In this document: positions 39,422-49,439 of the stretch, in pieces
How positions within the stretch are numbered: the first letter of the stretch is position 1
Layout of the letters: every line of letters starts with the position of its first letter
Assembly (NCBI GenBank): GCA_049487715.1
Contig: CP150568.1
Coordinates: forward strand, 496,001-560,000
Direction of reading: 5' to 3'
Source of the DNA: Pycnococcus provasolii
Lineage: Eukaryota; Chlorophyta; Pseudoscourfieldiophyceae; Pseudoscourfieldiales
Length of the DNA: 64,000 bases
The notes under the pieces: generated by a model
Seen by the model: the letters and a program-made list of their open reading frames with translations, nothing else
Database searches by the model: none
What the model was told of the DNA's origin: nothing
Translations under genes and position numbers: made by a program

Positions 39422-39754
39422 GTGGTTGACAACCTGTGGGAGAATCAATGGTCAACGGAAGGTCAAAGGTTACAGCATGTCAACGGTCAACACAACCGTC
39501 TAGTCAGCGGGTGTGCCTTGCCGCTCGCCGCGCACTCGCGTAGCGCTGTCTCGCGCCCGCCGCCAAGCACCGGCCAAGCCGGCCAAGCACCCGGCCAGCA
39601 CCGGCCAAGCCGCCGCCTCTTGTAGGTGCCGCCGCCAAGCCTGCTCTCGTCGTGAACGAAGTCGCGTGCACGCCAACTGAAGCAAGCGCCGTTTTCTTCG
39701 CCGCCGCAGGCTGCCCATCATCACCGTCGTGGTCGTCTACGACGACACCACCTA
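39422..39754. other. outer mariner element, region upstream of transposase
   Basis: Presumed transposase promoter and leader. It has a GCCGGCCAAGCAC-type short tandem repeat (about 39560-39610). No gene. Confidence 0.4.
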
Positions 39755-39870
39755 TAGATGGACGTGTAAATATACCGATATATTATACTTTGGTATATAC
39801 CGGGTATATACCGGTATATACCGTACAGTATGCGTTTTTGGCCATACCGGTATTGTCCCTCCCACTGACC

Positions 39871-39905
39871 GTCCTATATATAGGACCCGGTCCTATATAT
39901 AGGAC
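39871..39905. repeat. GTCCTATATATAGGAC palindrome pair
   Basis: Two perfect 16-bp palindromes at 39871-39886 and 39890-39905; a third copy is at 40462-40477. Confidence 0.9.
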
Positions 39906-40519
39906 GGTTATGGTCTCTTAGGTTTATTCCTTTAAATGAATACTATTACGGTGTCAAAACAAGATGGAACTAGGTGCAAATGAAAGCTCTTGGAGTCCTC
40001 TTTCACATGTAAACCTCAAATTTGAAAGCTTGCACGAATTCAGAACATGGCATGCATTTTCCGATTGACACCTTCCCAAACGGGGGTGATTTTGGGGTGA
40101 AAATCAGCATGACTCATCTCTGTTTTAGCGTGTATTTGACAAGCTAATTCAAGGCGGACTTTGACACCCTTTTGTACGAAGGTTGTTTGGGTCATAAACG
40201 ACAACCTGAGGGAGGCGATTGGCCACAAAAACGCAGGCGTACATAAGATTATTTAAATTTTCGAGAATTTTCCAAAAACAAAATAAAAAATAAAAAATTC
40301 ATGAACTTTGGCCTATCGTACAACTCTGTGAGGGGTGGAACAATACCCACTGGGCTGGTAGGTTTTCGAATACATGTTCCAACAATACACTCACAAAGTG
40401 GCGTTCATAGAACCCACGTGCAAGGGGGTCTACACCCGCGTCCTATAGATAGGGCGCAATCGTCCTATATATAGGACGTTTTCCAGTGGGTGAGACAGTA
40501 TAGTGGATCTGCCACTTGG

Positions 40520-40602
40520 TGAATACCCTAATCCAAACCCCTTAAAAAGCCCGTTATGGGGGGGTGTTTAGGGGTTTGGGTTAGGGTATTAGGTTAGGGT
40601 AT
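40520..40602. repeat. inverted repeat with telomere-like arm
   Basis: AATACCCTAA-CCAAACCCCT at about 40522-40542 pairs with AGGGGTTTGGGTTAGGGTAT at about 40570-40590. TTAGGG-like units continue to 40602. Confidence 0.75.
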
Positions 40603-41030
40603 TGTTTTGTTTTATCTGTTGTTGATTTCACGTTCCCGTGCCGCCTGCGCCCTGCGATGCGATAGAAGTTGTTCTCCGCTCGGCCCCTCCCCTGGCCCTC
40701 CCCCTCTCGGCCAGTCGGCCTCTGCTACGCCTTTTCCCTTCCCCTTTTCTTCTTCACTCAGGAAGCTGCATCTGCGTCGGTTCGGACGCGTGCGGCGATG
40801 GTGATGGTGCAGCCGGTGCTGGCGCTGCGGCGGGAGACGCGACGAAGTCGTCGTGACGTGCAAGCTAGGAGCGTGCTTTCTTTTTCAGACGCGAAATATG
40901 TACCGAAAAAAAAAAGTTTTCAGATCTGTTAAAGTTTGACATGGCATCATCTTAAGCATAATTAGGACGTGTCGTATACAAAAAATATCATGTCAAAACC
41001 TTCTGGAACGGCTCGGTTATCCACATTTTC

Positions 41031-41108
41031 CGTAACCCTACCCTGTAACCCTAACCCTAATCCGTAACCCTAGCGTAACCCTAGCGTAACCCTAGCCGTA
41101 ACCCTAAA
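41031..41108 (-). repeat. interstitial telomere-like tract
   Basis: CCCTAA units separated by CGTA/GCGTA inserts (for example CGTAACCCTAG repeated), inside the nested element. Confidence 0.88.
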
Positions 41109-41229
41109 TGTTCATATAACGGGACCAAACAACGGGAGATGAGCAGAAATCACCTTAACACCACGAAAATGGTCGGGAAGGATTCGGGGTTTGGATTCGG
41201 GTTTTAATTTCGATTCGGGTTTAAAATTC

Positions 41230-41900
41230 GTGCGGTATATACCAGATATACCGCGGTACTGTCTAAAATGATAAACGGACCGGTCATTTGTAAGTCGTCC
41301 CAATGGTCGTGCCATACCAGGTCGTTTTTGCCCGTACTTGTGGTGTTCGGGCAAGCCTCTTGAGTGGTCTATGCGACGCCGTCGCGAGGAACAGTGCACA
41401 ACGAACACTCGCGTGTACACAACCAGCCAAAGTGGTACACTCCGCCATGACCGCCAAATGTTAAACGGACTACGGGGTTCCCGTTGTCGAAATGTAAAAT
41501 TTGGGTTTCCCGATGGAATTCCTTTCCCCCATGCTGATCAGGGGGGGGGACCCATGCATTTGGAAGTCGGGGGGAAATAGAGGGATTCTGAGTTTCCCAA
41601 ATTGGTCCCGGATTTCTGTCGGGGCAAATTCCCCCCCGACTTACAAATGGATTTTCGGATTTTAATGGCGGAACGCTGTTTTGTCGCGAATTTGTGAGCA
41701 GCTCGTGCGTTGGTTTTCTACGTGGTATGTGTGTGCAAGTAGGCCTACACCCATAGTGTACCACTGCCACAAACCACGGGTGAAACGGACTTGGGACGGC
41801 CCAGTTGTGGGGTTGACTTACAAATCCGGTCCGTTTAACATGGGCGGTCCGTTTATCATTTCAGACAGTATTGGTATATATCGGGATATACGGTATGCGT
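41230..41900. repeat. third-level inverted repeat inside the nested element
   Basis: TACTGTCT-AAATGATAAACGG at 41258-41279 is mirrored at 41849-41870 with one mismatch. The arms continue imperfectly on both sides (GGACCGG, ATTTGTAAGTC). Between them, a further pair (ATTTGGAAGTCGGGGGGAAAT near 41560 and its reverse complement-like partner near 41625-41650) forms a fourth level. Confidence 0.65.
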
Positions 41901-42247
41901 TTTCGCGCATACCAGTATTTGTCCATCTATAACACCACCGTAGTTGTCAACAACGTCTTCTCTCAGGCCGCCATGCGAAGCCGCCGCTGTCGTAAGCGCC
42001 GCCGCGCCCGTGCCGCCCAACAGCCACTGCGCTGTGCCCCACACCGCAGCGCCGCGGCAGAGAACAACACGGCGAACGCAAGGGCGACGCCATCGCTGGA
42101 GTGCGAGTGCCGAGCTGTCGTTACCTCCGGGGAGACCTCCGGGGAGGGTCAATGCGAGGCAACGGTACTGCGACCAACGAAGGGATCCCCACCGCATCGT
42201 TGAACGGCCCTGTAAGTCCGTCCCATTTTTTTGTTGAATGTAGGAGG

Positions 42248-42779
42248 TACTCTAGTCTAATTATAAGGCTCATCATGGCAATTGGCTCATATGAGTCTCT
42301 TCATCAGGCGAGCGAGCGTGAGGAACGAGGGCGTGACGTGTGCCTGCTTCCTGCAGCCTTGAAGAAACACCCTTGATCCGAATCATTTCGATAGTACGAA
42401 TGATCATGGCATTCTTGCATGGAAGCGAGAAGCCTACTTTAACCTTAACTTAATTACGAGGTCATTTTCCTACCACTACGAGGTGATTGCTGTTCGAGCT
42501 GTTTCTTTCGAGCTCTCCCAGGCTCGAGTTCAGACGAACGAACTTCTTAAGAACGAAGAACGAAGGTGCTCAAATGGTGGAGGCTCAAACTCTCAAAGGA
42601 AAAAAGAACATTAATTCCCCCCCGAGGAAAACGACATTTATAAATTCTTCGCCATTTCCCAATTATTCCAATTCCACTTACTGTAAGCCACTTACTTTTA
42701 CTGACTTAAGTTTCTTTCAGGTCACTTCTTAATAACACCTTAAGAAGGCGTCACTTACTGTTTGCCTGTCTGTGTGCAC
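42248..42779. other. upstream region of the UIM-GAT gene
   Basis: No gene. The mariner right end is at 42247. The last 100 bp are AT-rich and contain ACCTTAAG/CTTAAG motifs just before the start codon. Confidence 0.5.
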
Positions 42780-44201
42780 ATGTCTCTGCACACGCCTCTG
42801 CGTGCCGCGGAGCTTGGTGGTGGGGGTGGTGGTGAGAGCTATGACGCGCCTCGGGGGAGTGCTCCCTCGGGCTCGGGGGCGAACGGCCGTCTTGGCTCGT
42901 CTTGGGACGACTACGACGCCATCGAAGCTCCGGAGCGAGATAACCTCGCGGATCACCTCTCGGGTGGTCTCCCCGTTGGCTCAGGCTCAGGCTCAGGCGG
43001 CTCGGGGAGTTCAGGTGGTGGAATTTCGACGATGCGTGAACGTGCTCGTAGTTTCACCGAAGAAACCGCGCGGTCCTTCAAGGATGGAATCACGCGCATG
43101 AAGAGGCGATTCAGCCGAGCCACCGCGAGACTGAAAGCGAGCTTAAGCACAAACGAGGAAGATACCATGTACGAACCTCTCGACGTCGCAAGCATACGGC
43201 AAAACCCAAACCCGCACGTGGGACTTCCAAACACGACACTGCCCAGGAACCTTAACGACCTGCCGCCGGACAGCGCGCAGGCGGCGCGACAACGGGCAGC
43301 CTTCCAGCGCCAAATGGTCGAAGACGATGAGGCAGCCTTAGCTGCGGCAATAGCCGCAAGCCTCGACGACGCGTCCATCGCAGCCAGCCTCGACGGAACG
43401 ACGCCGCCGACGTCGACGTCGACGGAGCCTGAAGCGCCGCGCCCAAGACGTGCCGCTAGGGAACAAGAAAACAAGTCCAACGAGGAGATACTCGTCGAAC
43501 ACTTGGAGCTATGCAAAGAGCTCGTCGGGCTGCTGTGGGAAGCGCTGGCGCAGCTTCCGGCGGAGTCAGAGTGGAGGATTGAGGCGGCAGACTATGCCAG
43601 AACGGGACGTGGGCAGTTGGGAGGCATGCTCAACGAGTTTGCCGGCGACGCGAGCGTTAGCGAAGCGTCGCTCTCGTCCGCGTTTGAAATGCTCGAGTCG
43701 CTCGACGAGACGATTGAAGCAAACTTCTTGTCTGCCAAACAGGAACTCGATGAGAGGAAGGCTGCGAAAACAGCGGCGAGAGCAGCCGCGCAGCAGTCGA
43801 ACGACGGTGGCCTTGGCCTCGGCTTGGAAAACCTCGTCGTGGACGGATCAGCTCCCGTTACACCAGTCGCCAATCCTGCTCCTCCTACCGCCGCCACGGC
43901 GGCACCAAGCCTTGGAAATGGCTTGGACGAGCTGATTAACATATCTGTGCCCGTAACCGCTCCAGCGGCCCCTCCTCCCGCCGCAGGTGTCGGCGGCGGC
44001 CTGGACGCGCTGCTTGACGTATCCGCTCCAGTGGCCGCCTCAGCCGCTCCTCCTCCCGCCGCAGGTGTCGGCGGCGGCCTGGACGCGCTGCTTGACGTAT
44101 CCATGCCGCCTGTTGCCACCCCAGCCGCTCCAGCGGCGCCTCCTCCCGCCGCCGCATCCGAGCCGAAGGACGTTTGGGAGCAGCTCCAATCCCTGAAGTG
44201 A
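42780..44201 (+). CDS. UIM-GAT adaptor-like protein
   Basis: 473 residues, probably a cytosolic endosomal or ubiquitin-sorting adaptor. Gly/Ser-rich N-terminus, then a basic helix (TMRERARSFTEETARSFKDG), a ubiquitin-interacting motif DDEAALAAAIAASLDD (about residue 190), and a helical bundle (about 235-335; NEEILVEHLELCKELVGLLW to LESLDETIEANFLSAKQEL) that looks like a GAT domain as in TOM1/GGA. The C-terminus has three repeats with GLDELINISV or GLDALLDVS, resembling clathrin-box motifs, separated by Pro/Ala linkers. A VHS domain, normally before GAT, is absent. ATG start chosen; the frame before it has no ATG. GAT assignment is inferred from pattern. Confidence 0.65.
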   Translation: MSLHTPLRAAELGGGGGGESYDAPRGSAPSGSGANGRLGSSWDDYDAIEAPERDNLADHLSGGLPVGSGSGSGGSGSSGGGISTMRERARSFTEETARSFKDGITRMKRRFSRATARLKASLSTNEEDTMYEPLDVASIRQNPNPHVGLPNTTLPRNLNDLPPDSAQAARQRAAFQRQMVEDDEAALAAAIAASLDDASIAASLDGTTPPTSTSTEPEAPRPRRAAREQENKSNEEILVEHLELCKELVGLLWEALAQLPAESEWRIEAADYARTGRGQLGGMLNEFAGDASVSEASLSSAFEMLESLDETIEANFLSAKQELDERKAAKTAARAAAQQSNDGGLGLGLENLVVDGSAPVTPVANPAPPTAATAAPSLGNGLDELINISVPVTAPAAPPPAAGVGGGLDALLDVSAPVAASAAPPPAAGVGGGLDALLDVSMPPVATPAAPAAPPPAAASEPKDVWEQLQSLK

Positions 44202-44407
44202 TATTGTTTTGTTGTTGATGATTGTAATCGATCAGAATCAGGTGTTTATCTTACTTTATTATATGTATTATGTGGCTGGCTGTGATGTTGATGTGATGTG
44301 TCTGATGCACTGACGAGGGAATCGTTGAAATATGTCACGTCGTGGAAGCGCGCCTCGTCTTGTCACTCACATGCAGCTGACCGTACAGTAGCTAGCTAGC
44401 GTGTTGG

Positions 44408-46177
44408 TTATGTGCTGGCGGTATTCGATGAGAATGAGGAGTACGTCGGCCATAAGGAAGACTCTCCATTCTTTTCGACGATTGCCTTCATCAGTCGCTC
44501 GTCGAACTCGTCCAACGCAAGAGCTTGCTTGCTGAATCGAACCCGTTTCATTCCAGATGCTTCAGATGGCGGATGGACGTCCTCAGCCAACGGCGGCAAC
44601 ACGCTTACTGTCGCTGACTCGCTGTCGTTGAAGCTCAGCAAGCTCACGCTGTCCAAGTTGTCGTCATGCGTCTCAGGAAAGCGGAATGAGCAGAGCTGCA
44701 CGCCCTGCTCATCATTTTGCTGTGATAAGTTGACGGCCGTGCCGTCTCGCGGTTGCGTCGAGAACTCTGACGTCATCGGGAGTACCGTGTTGTGCTTGGG
44801 CGTAAGCACCACCGGCAGTGGTGTTGCCACGCACTGATGGTTGAGAGGATCCATGTCGACAACCGTCGCTGTCATATCGCCGTCAGCGCCATCCTGAGTT
44901 CCAATCTGATTCTGGCGTATGTAGCGCACGACGAGCATGGCATATGTACCTGCAAATGAGATGCCCACCAGAGCTGCTCCGCCAATCACGGCATACTTGA
45001 TGATGTGGTTCGATCTATCGTCGCGACGATTCGCCGACGTTCCCGACGGGATGATGCGGACATTGACTGCCGGCGGGAACGTCGACTTTGCCGTCTCTGT
45101 CGTCGTCGTCGTTGTCACCGTTTGTGCCAACTCGGGCTCCGCGACTTCTCCGTACATCTCTTTCGAGAAGAAAGTGCCAGTCGCGTGCTTGCGATTTTTG
45201 CCGTGGTAGTGCAGCTCGCTCGTCTCTGACTGCAGTCCCCATGCCATGACGAAAGAGACGGTAGCGTTGGCATCGACAATTTGCACGTCGTCGTCCGTGC
45301 CTCTGCCGGACGTCTTGAGTCTGCGCGTGACGACGCACCACACGCCCGTTCCGGCTCCAACACCACCCTCGACGAGCGTCCAGTCGTTGACGTCCTCCTC
45401 CTTCGGCGTTCCGTGTCCCTCTGCCGGCGCGACGTAGTCACGGGCAGCCACGCTTCCTCGTTTGTTATGGCAAGCGACGATGTCCGCACCTGCCATGGCG
45501 GGGGCACTGGGGTTGACGCCGAAAGCGACGTAGGCGGACGTGGTTGCCATGGCGACGGTGACGGTATCTCCCGTTGGATCAAGTCTCCAGAATGCGGCGG
45601 CGGCGTTCGCGTGGTTCTCTTCGAGGCTGTGTGCCTCTGCGATATGTTCCCTATTCATGGCAGAGACGTTAAATGGCAGGGCGAACGGCAGCGTGACTCC
45701 GCTGTGCAGGTGCTGGCGCAGATGGCCGTGGTGGTGGTTCGTTTCGTGGTGGAATGACCGCGCTGCGGCCCACTGGATGTTGAGCGTGCACACAGCGACA
45801 AATAGGAACGTCGCGACCGAGAGCAGTCCCCCTCCCACTGCGCCGTACGCGGCTGAGAGAATCCTCACACCGCTTCTTCCGGTGCACTTTCTCCTCGTCT
45901 TCAGGGCAAGTGCACGTCGAACAGCGCGTATGAATCGCGACGGCGTGTGCGTGCGTTTCCCACCACTAGCGGCTGCCCACTGCGGTAGGGAGTTGGAGCG
46001 AGAGCGTGTAATCCGTTCCTGCGTCATCATGTCGCTGGAGTCGCCAAATGGGAGGAAGGATGGTGAGCCGAGCACCGCATCAGCATCTGCCCTATTTTTT
46101 GGAAGCTGAGAATTCCCGGGCCCTTGCAAACCAGTGGAACCAACCACAACGCAAGGAGACGAGTGGCCTGACGCCAT
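44408..46177 (-). CDS. DOMON-domain membrane protein
   Basis: 589 residues. DOMON domains bind haem or sugars and often sit outside the membrane. The N-terminal 100 residues are basic, followed by a hydrophobic anchor (AAYGAVGGGLLSVATFLFVA). The DOMON-like beta domain (about 190-345) reads AAFWRLDPTGDTVTVAMATT, SAYVAFGVNP, MAGADIVACHNK, DWTLVEGG, and VSFVMAWGLQSETSELHYHG. A second membrane helix follows (YAVIGGAALVGISFAGTYAML, near 420), then a 150-residue Ser/Asp-rich cytoplasmic tail. There is no cytochrome b561 domain, which often partners DOMON. Start is the ATG at 46177; the codon before it is GTG. Confidence 0.78.
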   Translation of the reverse strand: MASGHSSPCVVVGSTGLQGPGNSQLPKNRADADAVLGSPSFLPFGDSSDMMTQERITRSRSNSLPQWAAASGGKRTHTPSRFIRAVRRALALKTRRKCTGRSGVRILSAAYGAVGGGLLSVATFLFVAVCTLNIQWAAARSFHHETNHHHGHLRQHLHSGVTLPFALPFNVSAMNREHIAEAHSLEENHANAAAAFWRLDPTGDTVTVAMATTSAYVAFGVNPSAPAMAGADIVACHNKRGSVAARDYVAPAEGHGTPKEEDVNDWTLVEGGVGAGTGVWCVVTRRLKTSGRGTDDDVQIVDANATVSFVMAWGLQSETSELHYHGKNRKHATGTFFSKEMYGEVAEPELAQTVTTTTTTETAKSTFPPAVNVRIIPSGTSANRRDDRSNHIIKYAVIGGAALVGISFAGTYAMLVVRYIRQNQIGTQDGADGDMTATVVDMDPLNHQCVATPLPVVLTPKHNTVLPMTSEFSTQPRDGTAVNLSQQNDEQGVQLCSFRFPETHDDNLDSVSLLSFNDSESATVSVLPPLAEDVHPPSEASGMKRVRFSKQALALDEFDERLMKAIVEKNGESSLWPTYSSFSSNTAST

Positions 46178-46276
46178 CACGCCTTAAGGCTTGGCCTTAA
46201 GGCGTTAAAGCAAAACTGACAAGGCTTGCCGTGCGTGGTGCGTTCCCCCGGTGATGGTTGTCACGTAGAACTACTG

Positions 46277-46312
46277 TATGCGTGCTATGCGTGCTATGCG
46301 TGCTATGCGTGC
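46277..46312. repeat. (TATGCGTGC)x4 tandem repeat
   Basis: Four perfect 9-bp units upstream of the DOMON gene. Confidence 0.92.
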
Positions 46313-46865
46313 TTGCTCAAGTGAAAGTGCTCTTGTGATCTTGATGGCGCAAACGTGAAACACACGTGATGGCCCCTGATGGTCAACCACGTGGCAGGCG
46401 GAAAGTTCCCCCGGGGTGCAGTGCGTCCGCCAACCACACACACACGTGAATTCTATCTATGGACACGGGAAACAAGGGGGAAACAAGTTATAAAAATAAA
46501 ATACAATACGGGGTTCGGAGTTACAGTAATTCGGGGTTTGCTACGAACCACCTTAAGAGTAGGCAAGAACCGGCAAGTCCTACGAGGCAGTTAGGGTACA
46601 CAGCACATATTCCCTACCCTACCGGCCTACCCTACTTCCTAGTCTATGATAGAGGCTTCCTTGACTATTGGTGGGGAATGGTGAGCCTCATCACCAACGA
46701 TAGCACTACGATAGACTACTTCTTAGACTATGGAGACTACTGTATCGTAACGCTGGCTGGCTGCCTTGTAATCCCTTCAATCCCATCAATCTTCCCAGGC
46801 CGCCAGGAGGGAGGGGAGGCCAGGAGGGAGGGATGTCGACTGCTTTTCCCGTTTTACATACCGGG

Positions 46866-47372
46866 TAGGAAGGGGGTGGACAAAACCTTTGCGGGGACAA
46901 AACCTTTGCGGGGTTTGCAAGGAGAGAACAGGTCGGAGTCAAAAAGAGCTCCCGACCTTTGCCCCGACCAGGGGTTCTTAACGGGTTTCCCCGTTATAGA
47001 CAGGCGAAATTTGGTATAACGGGAAATTTGGTCGATATCTGATTGGGGTTTTCTTTCCCGACCAAATTTCCCGTTATACGGAGAACAACGAGAACTTCTC
47101 CGTTTCAGGTCGCATAAAGACGAGGTTTCTCGCTGGTGGTTGCCAAATGTGTGCTCTTCATTGGCCCATAAACTGCGTTGATAGAAAGAATAGAACACAC
47201 GCACAGTGTTTGCCCCAAGGCCATCAAATTTCGCCTGTCTATAACGGGGAAACCCGTTAAGAACCCCTGGTCGGGGCAAAGGTCGGGAGCTCTTTTTGAC
47301 TCCGACCTATTCTCTCCTTGCAAACCCCGCAAAGGTTTTGTCCCCGCAAAGGTTTTGTCCACCCCCTTCCTA
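46866..47372. mobile_element. foldback element with 148-bp inverted arms
   Basis: Arms 46866-47013 and 47225-47372 are inverted copies with one visible mismatch. Each arm contains a direct duplication of the CAAAACCTTTGCGGGG unit. The 211-bp spacer holds a second 20-bp hairpin (TATAACGGGAAATTTGGTCG at 47016-47035 and its complement at 47059-47078). No ORF of its own is credible. Origin unknown. Confidence 0.88.
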
Positions 47373-48019
47373 CAGGTAAAGGTTTACATACTGCGAGACT
47401 GCGAGAAAAGAGTGTAAAGTCTAAAGTGGCTCATCTCTAAAGGTGGCTGTCCGGTGTCCGGATTTGCTGTCCGGATTCCGCCCCCCTGAGCTCCTGAGCT
47501 CCTGAGCTCCTGAGGTGCTCCAAAAGAACAGGGCAGGCAGTCTTGGACGATGCCGGAAAAAACCGTGACCATAGACTTAACTATCAGTGGTGCCTAGGTC
47601 AGTAGGTAGGCGTGATGCCGGCCGGCCTGGCACCTGTCAGATTCCCTGTGTTGCGCGTGGCAACAGGCACAAGTCTGCAAGGGGCAACTTGAGGCAACTT
47701 GTGCTTCGAAGGTCGATGACAGGCTCCGGATTGATGTGATTGATGTGCAGTGTGCTTGCACGCAACCTATGTATGCACGGGTAACCCTACGGCCTTTCCT
47801 TTCTCAGCTCGTGTGTCCTGTACTGTGTACCGGCGGCCACATACAAACAAAACACATTCATCTCCCTCCCCCCATCAATCAATCACAACTGGTGACGAGT
47901 CCCATCAAATCAACCAGCTCTTGTCCTGTCCTGTGGTGTCTTGTCTGGCGTGTCTGGTGTGTTTCTTCTGTTCTGTTATCTTTATCTTTGTCTTTTAGCG
48001 CTTCACTTCTGCGATAGTT

Positions 48020-49208
48020 ATGCTTATCGAGCACGAAGTGAAGCGCGACCCGTCGAAAGACTTGAACGTGACTTCGTTGGCGCAAGACACCAAGGCGTGG
48101 AAGTCGAAGGGATTCTACAGCACAAACACGCCGAGGTTCCCGCGACGAGTTCCTGGCAAAACCAACGGGTCGTTCTTGAACAACCTCCCAGGACGAGGCG
48201 AGGATGCCCAATACAAGTTCTACGACGCCAAGCCGGACTTGTCGAACAGGGTGGACAGAACCAAGGAGGTGTACGCTGTCGTGCACAACAAAAGCAGAAA
48301 AGACGTCGACTCGCGTGCCAAACTCGCGGGGAAAACAGGACGTGCGATACGACTCCGTCAAGGACAGCTACCCTGTGCCCATCGGGCCGGGAACGTACGT
48401 AAGCACAGAGGAGGAACGCAAGGTGGCGGGAATCCGAGTCGAGACGTCGCCGCTGCCGTCAAGCCCAAGCAGGTGCTTTCTCAGCCCAGGACGCGAGGAG
48501 AAACCGGCGGAGGATCTCCCGCCCATGTCAGACACACTCAGCCGAGACTCCAAGTCGTGGATCTCAAAGGGGTACTACTCTGCGCGCACCGACCGATACA
48601 AGGGGCCGACGTGGCCCAAGGCGAAGTGGGAGGGAACGTTCCGCGAGAAGGCTGGCCTGCGCGGTATGAATGCGCGCCAGGATACACCCGCGCTTCACAA
48701 GGTGTACTCGGACGCATCCGTGTCGTCATTCTTCAGCGCGCCTAACATGAACCTCACCGGCGGCTATCGATCGCGCAGACCTGGCAGCCCCGAGTTTGTC
48801 TCCAAGTCGCCTCGCCTGGCGCTGCTCCCAAACTTCCGGCATAACGACTTCCGCCTGCGCGGCGCCGAGGGCGCGCGCGGCTCTCTCGGCGCCACGGAGA
48901 CGATCGGACCTGGAGGCTACTTCCTCGACATGGAGGCTTGGGCAAATCTGGCGCTGGATCCGCAGACGTCGTCCGCGAGCCGCACCACTGCCACGGCGCT
49001 TGGCGCGTCCGCGCTGTACCGGAGCACGGGACCCGGTTCGCCACGGCGCGCAGTCTCCACCGCGCCGGCGAATGCGCTGCTTTCTCCGAGGTACATGACG
49101 TCAACGGGACCTCACTCGCACACGTTCTCGGCACTCGGTCGATTTCACCCGTACCGCAACGGCAACACGAGCCCGCGCAAGGACAGCGCGCTGGCGAGGA
49201 CGTGGTAG
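48020..49208 (+). CDS. SHIPPO-repeat (sperm-tail PG-rich) protein, CIMAP/ODF3-like
   Basis: Two exons, 48020-48268 and 48339-49208, give 372 residues. Family members decorate microtubules in flagella. Repeated short motifs mark the protein: AQDTKAWKSKGFYSTNTPRF and RDSKSWISKGYYSARTDRYK (two copies of the same block), a GPGTY motif (PVPIGPGTYVS, about residue 100) and GPGGYFLD near 245. SSFFSAPNMN and SPxF/SPxY elements lie between and after. The 70-bp phase-0 intron joins TKE to DVRYDSVKDSYP; without it the frame breaks just before GPGTY. Basic, no membrane segment. Intron assignment inferred from frame continuity and GT-AG ends. Confidence 0.7.
48269..48338 (+). other. intron of the SHIPPO gene
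   Basis: 70 bp, phase 0, GTGTAC donor, AAACAG acceptor. No strong branch motif. A single-base frameshift is the alternative explanation. Confidence 0.65.
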
Positions 49209-49439
49209 AACTTACATTTTTGCTGGGAGCTTATTTAGAAGTGCGCTCAAGCATTCGCGACAACGCGACGAACACTTCACTTGCAGTACTTGATTATTTT
49301 AATCTATTCACGAAACTCATGATGCTGTAATGCAGCACGAACAAAGTGTCGCTCGAATTTTTCTTTTGAATTGAACTTCTTTACAAATTACTCCTCACCG
49401 TGCCAGCTCCAGATACTCACGGCGACCGTGCACAGTCGT

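Larger units (their letters stand above)
39755..41929. mobile_element. nested TA-flanked inverted-repeat element (non-autonomous)
   Basis: 2175 bp with ends TAGATGGAC / GTCCATCTA, each next to a TA (39753-39754, 41930-41931). Subterminal AT-rich arms with GGTATATACCG-type motifs are mirrored at both ends (about 39770-39850 and 41870-41915). No coding capacity is visible. It contains further nested inverted repeats, three GTCCTATATATAGGAC palindromes and telomere-like tracts. Confidence 0.6.
37099..42247 (-). mobile_element. mariner-type element with long terminal inverted repeats
   Basis: 5149 bp between TA dinucleotides (37097-37098 and 42248-42249). Both ends begin CCTCCTACATTCAAC when read inward. 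The inverted repeat stays near-identical for about 50 bp (through ACTTACAGGGCCGTTCAA) and resumes around GGGATCCCTTCGTTGGTCGCA. It contains one transposase gene on the minus strand (37214-39421) and a second element nested at 39755-41929. Intact ends, TA target duplication and an open transposase suggest recent activity. Confidence 0.85.
46178..48019. other. long repeat-rich intergenic region
   Basis: 1.8 kb without a supported gene. It contains CCTTAAGG palindromes (46187-46203), a 9-bp x4 repeat (46277-46312), the foldback element (46866-47372), an 8-bp repeat near 47490-47516, and a pyrimidine tract ending TTTTAG at about 47998 that may be a 5'-UTR splice acceptor for the next gene. Confidence 0.6.

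Noticed and set aside
46459-47417. Coding frames across the foldback
   Set aside because: The same peptide appears from both arms in opposite orientation; this is inverted-repeat DNA, not a gene.
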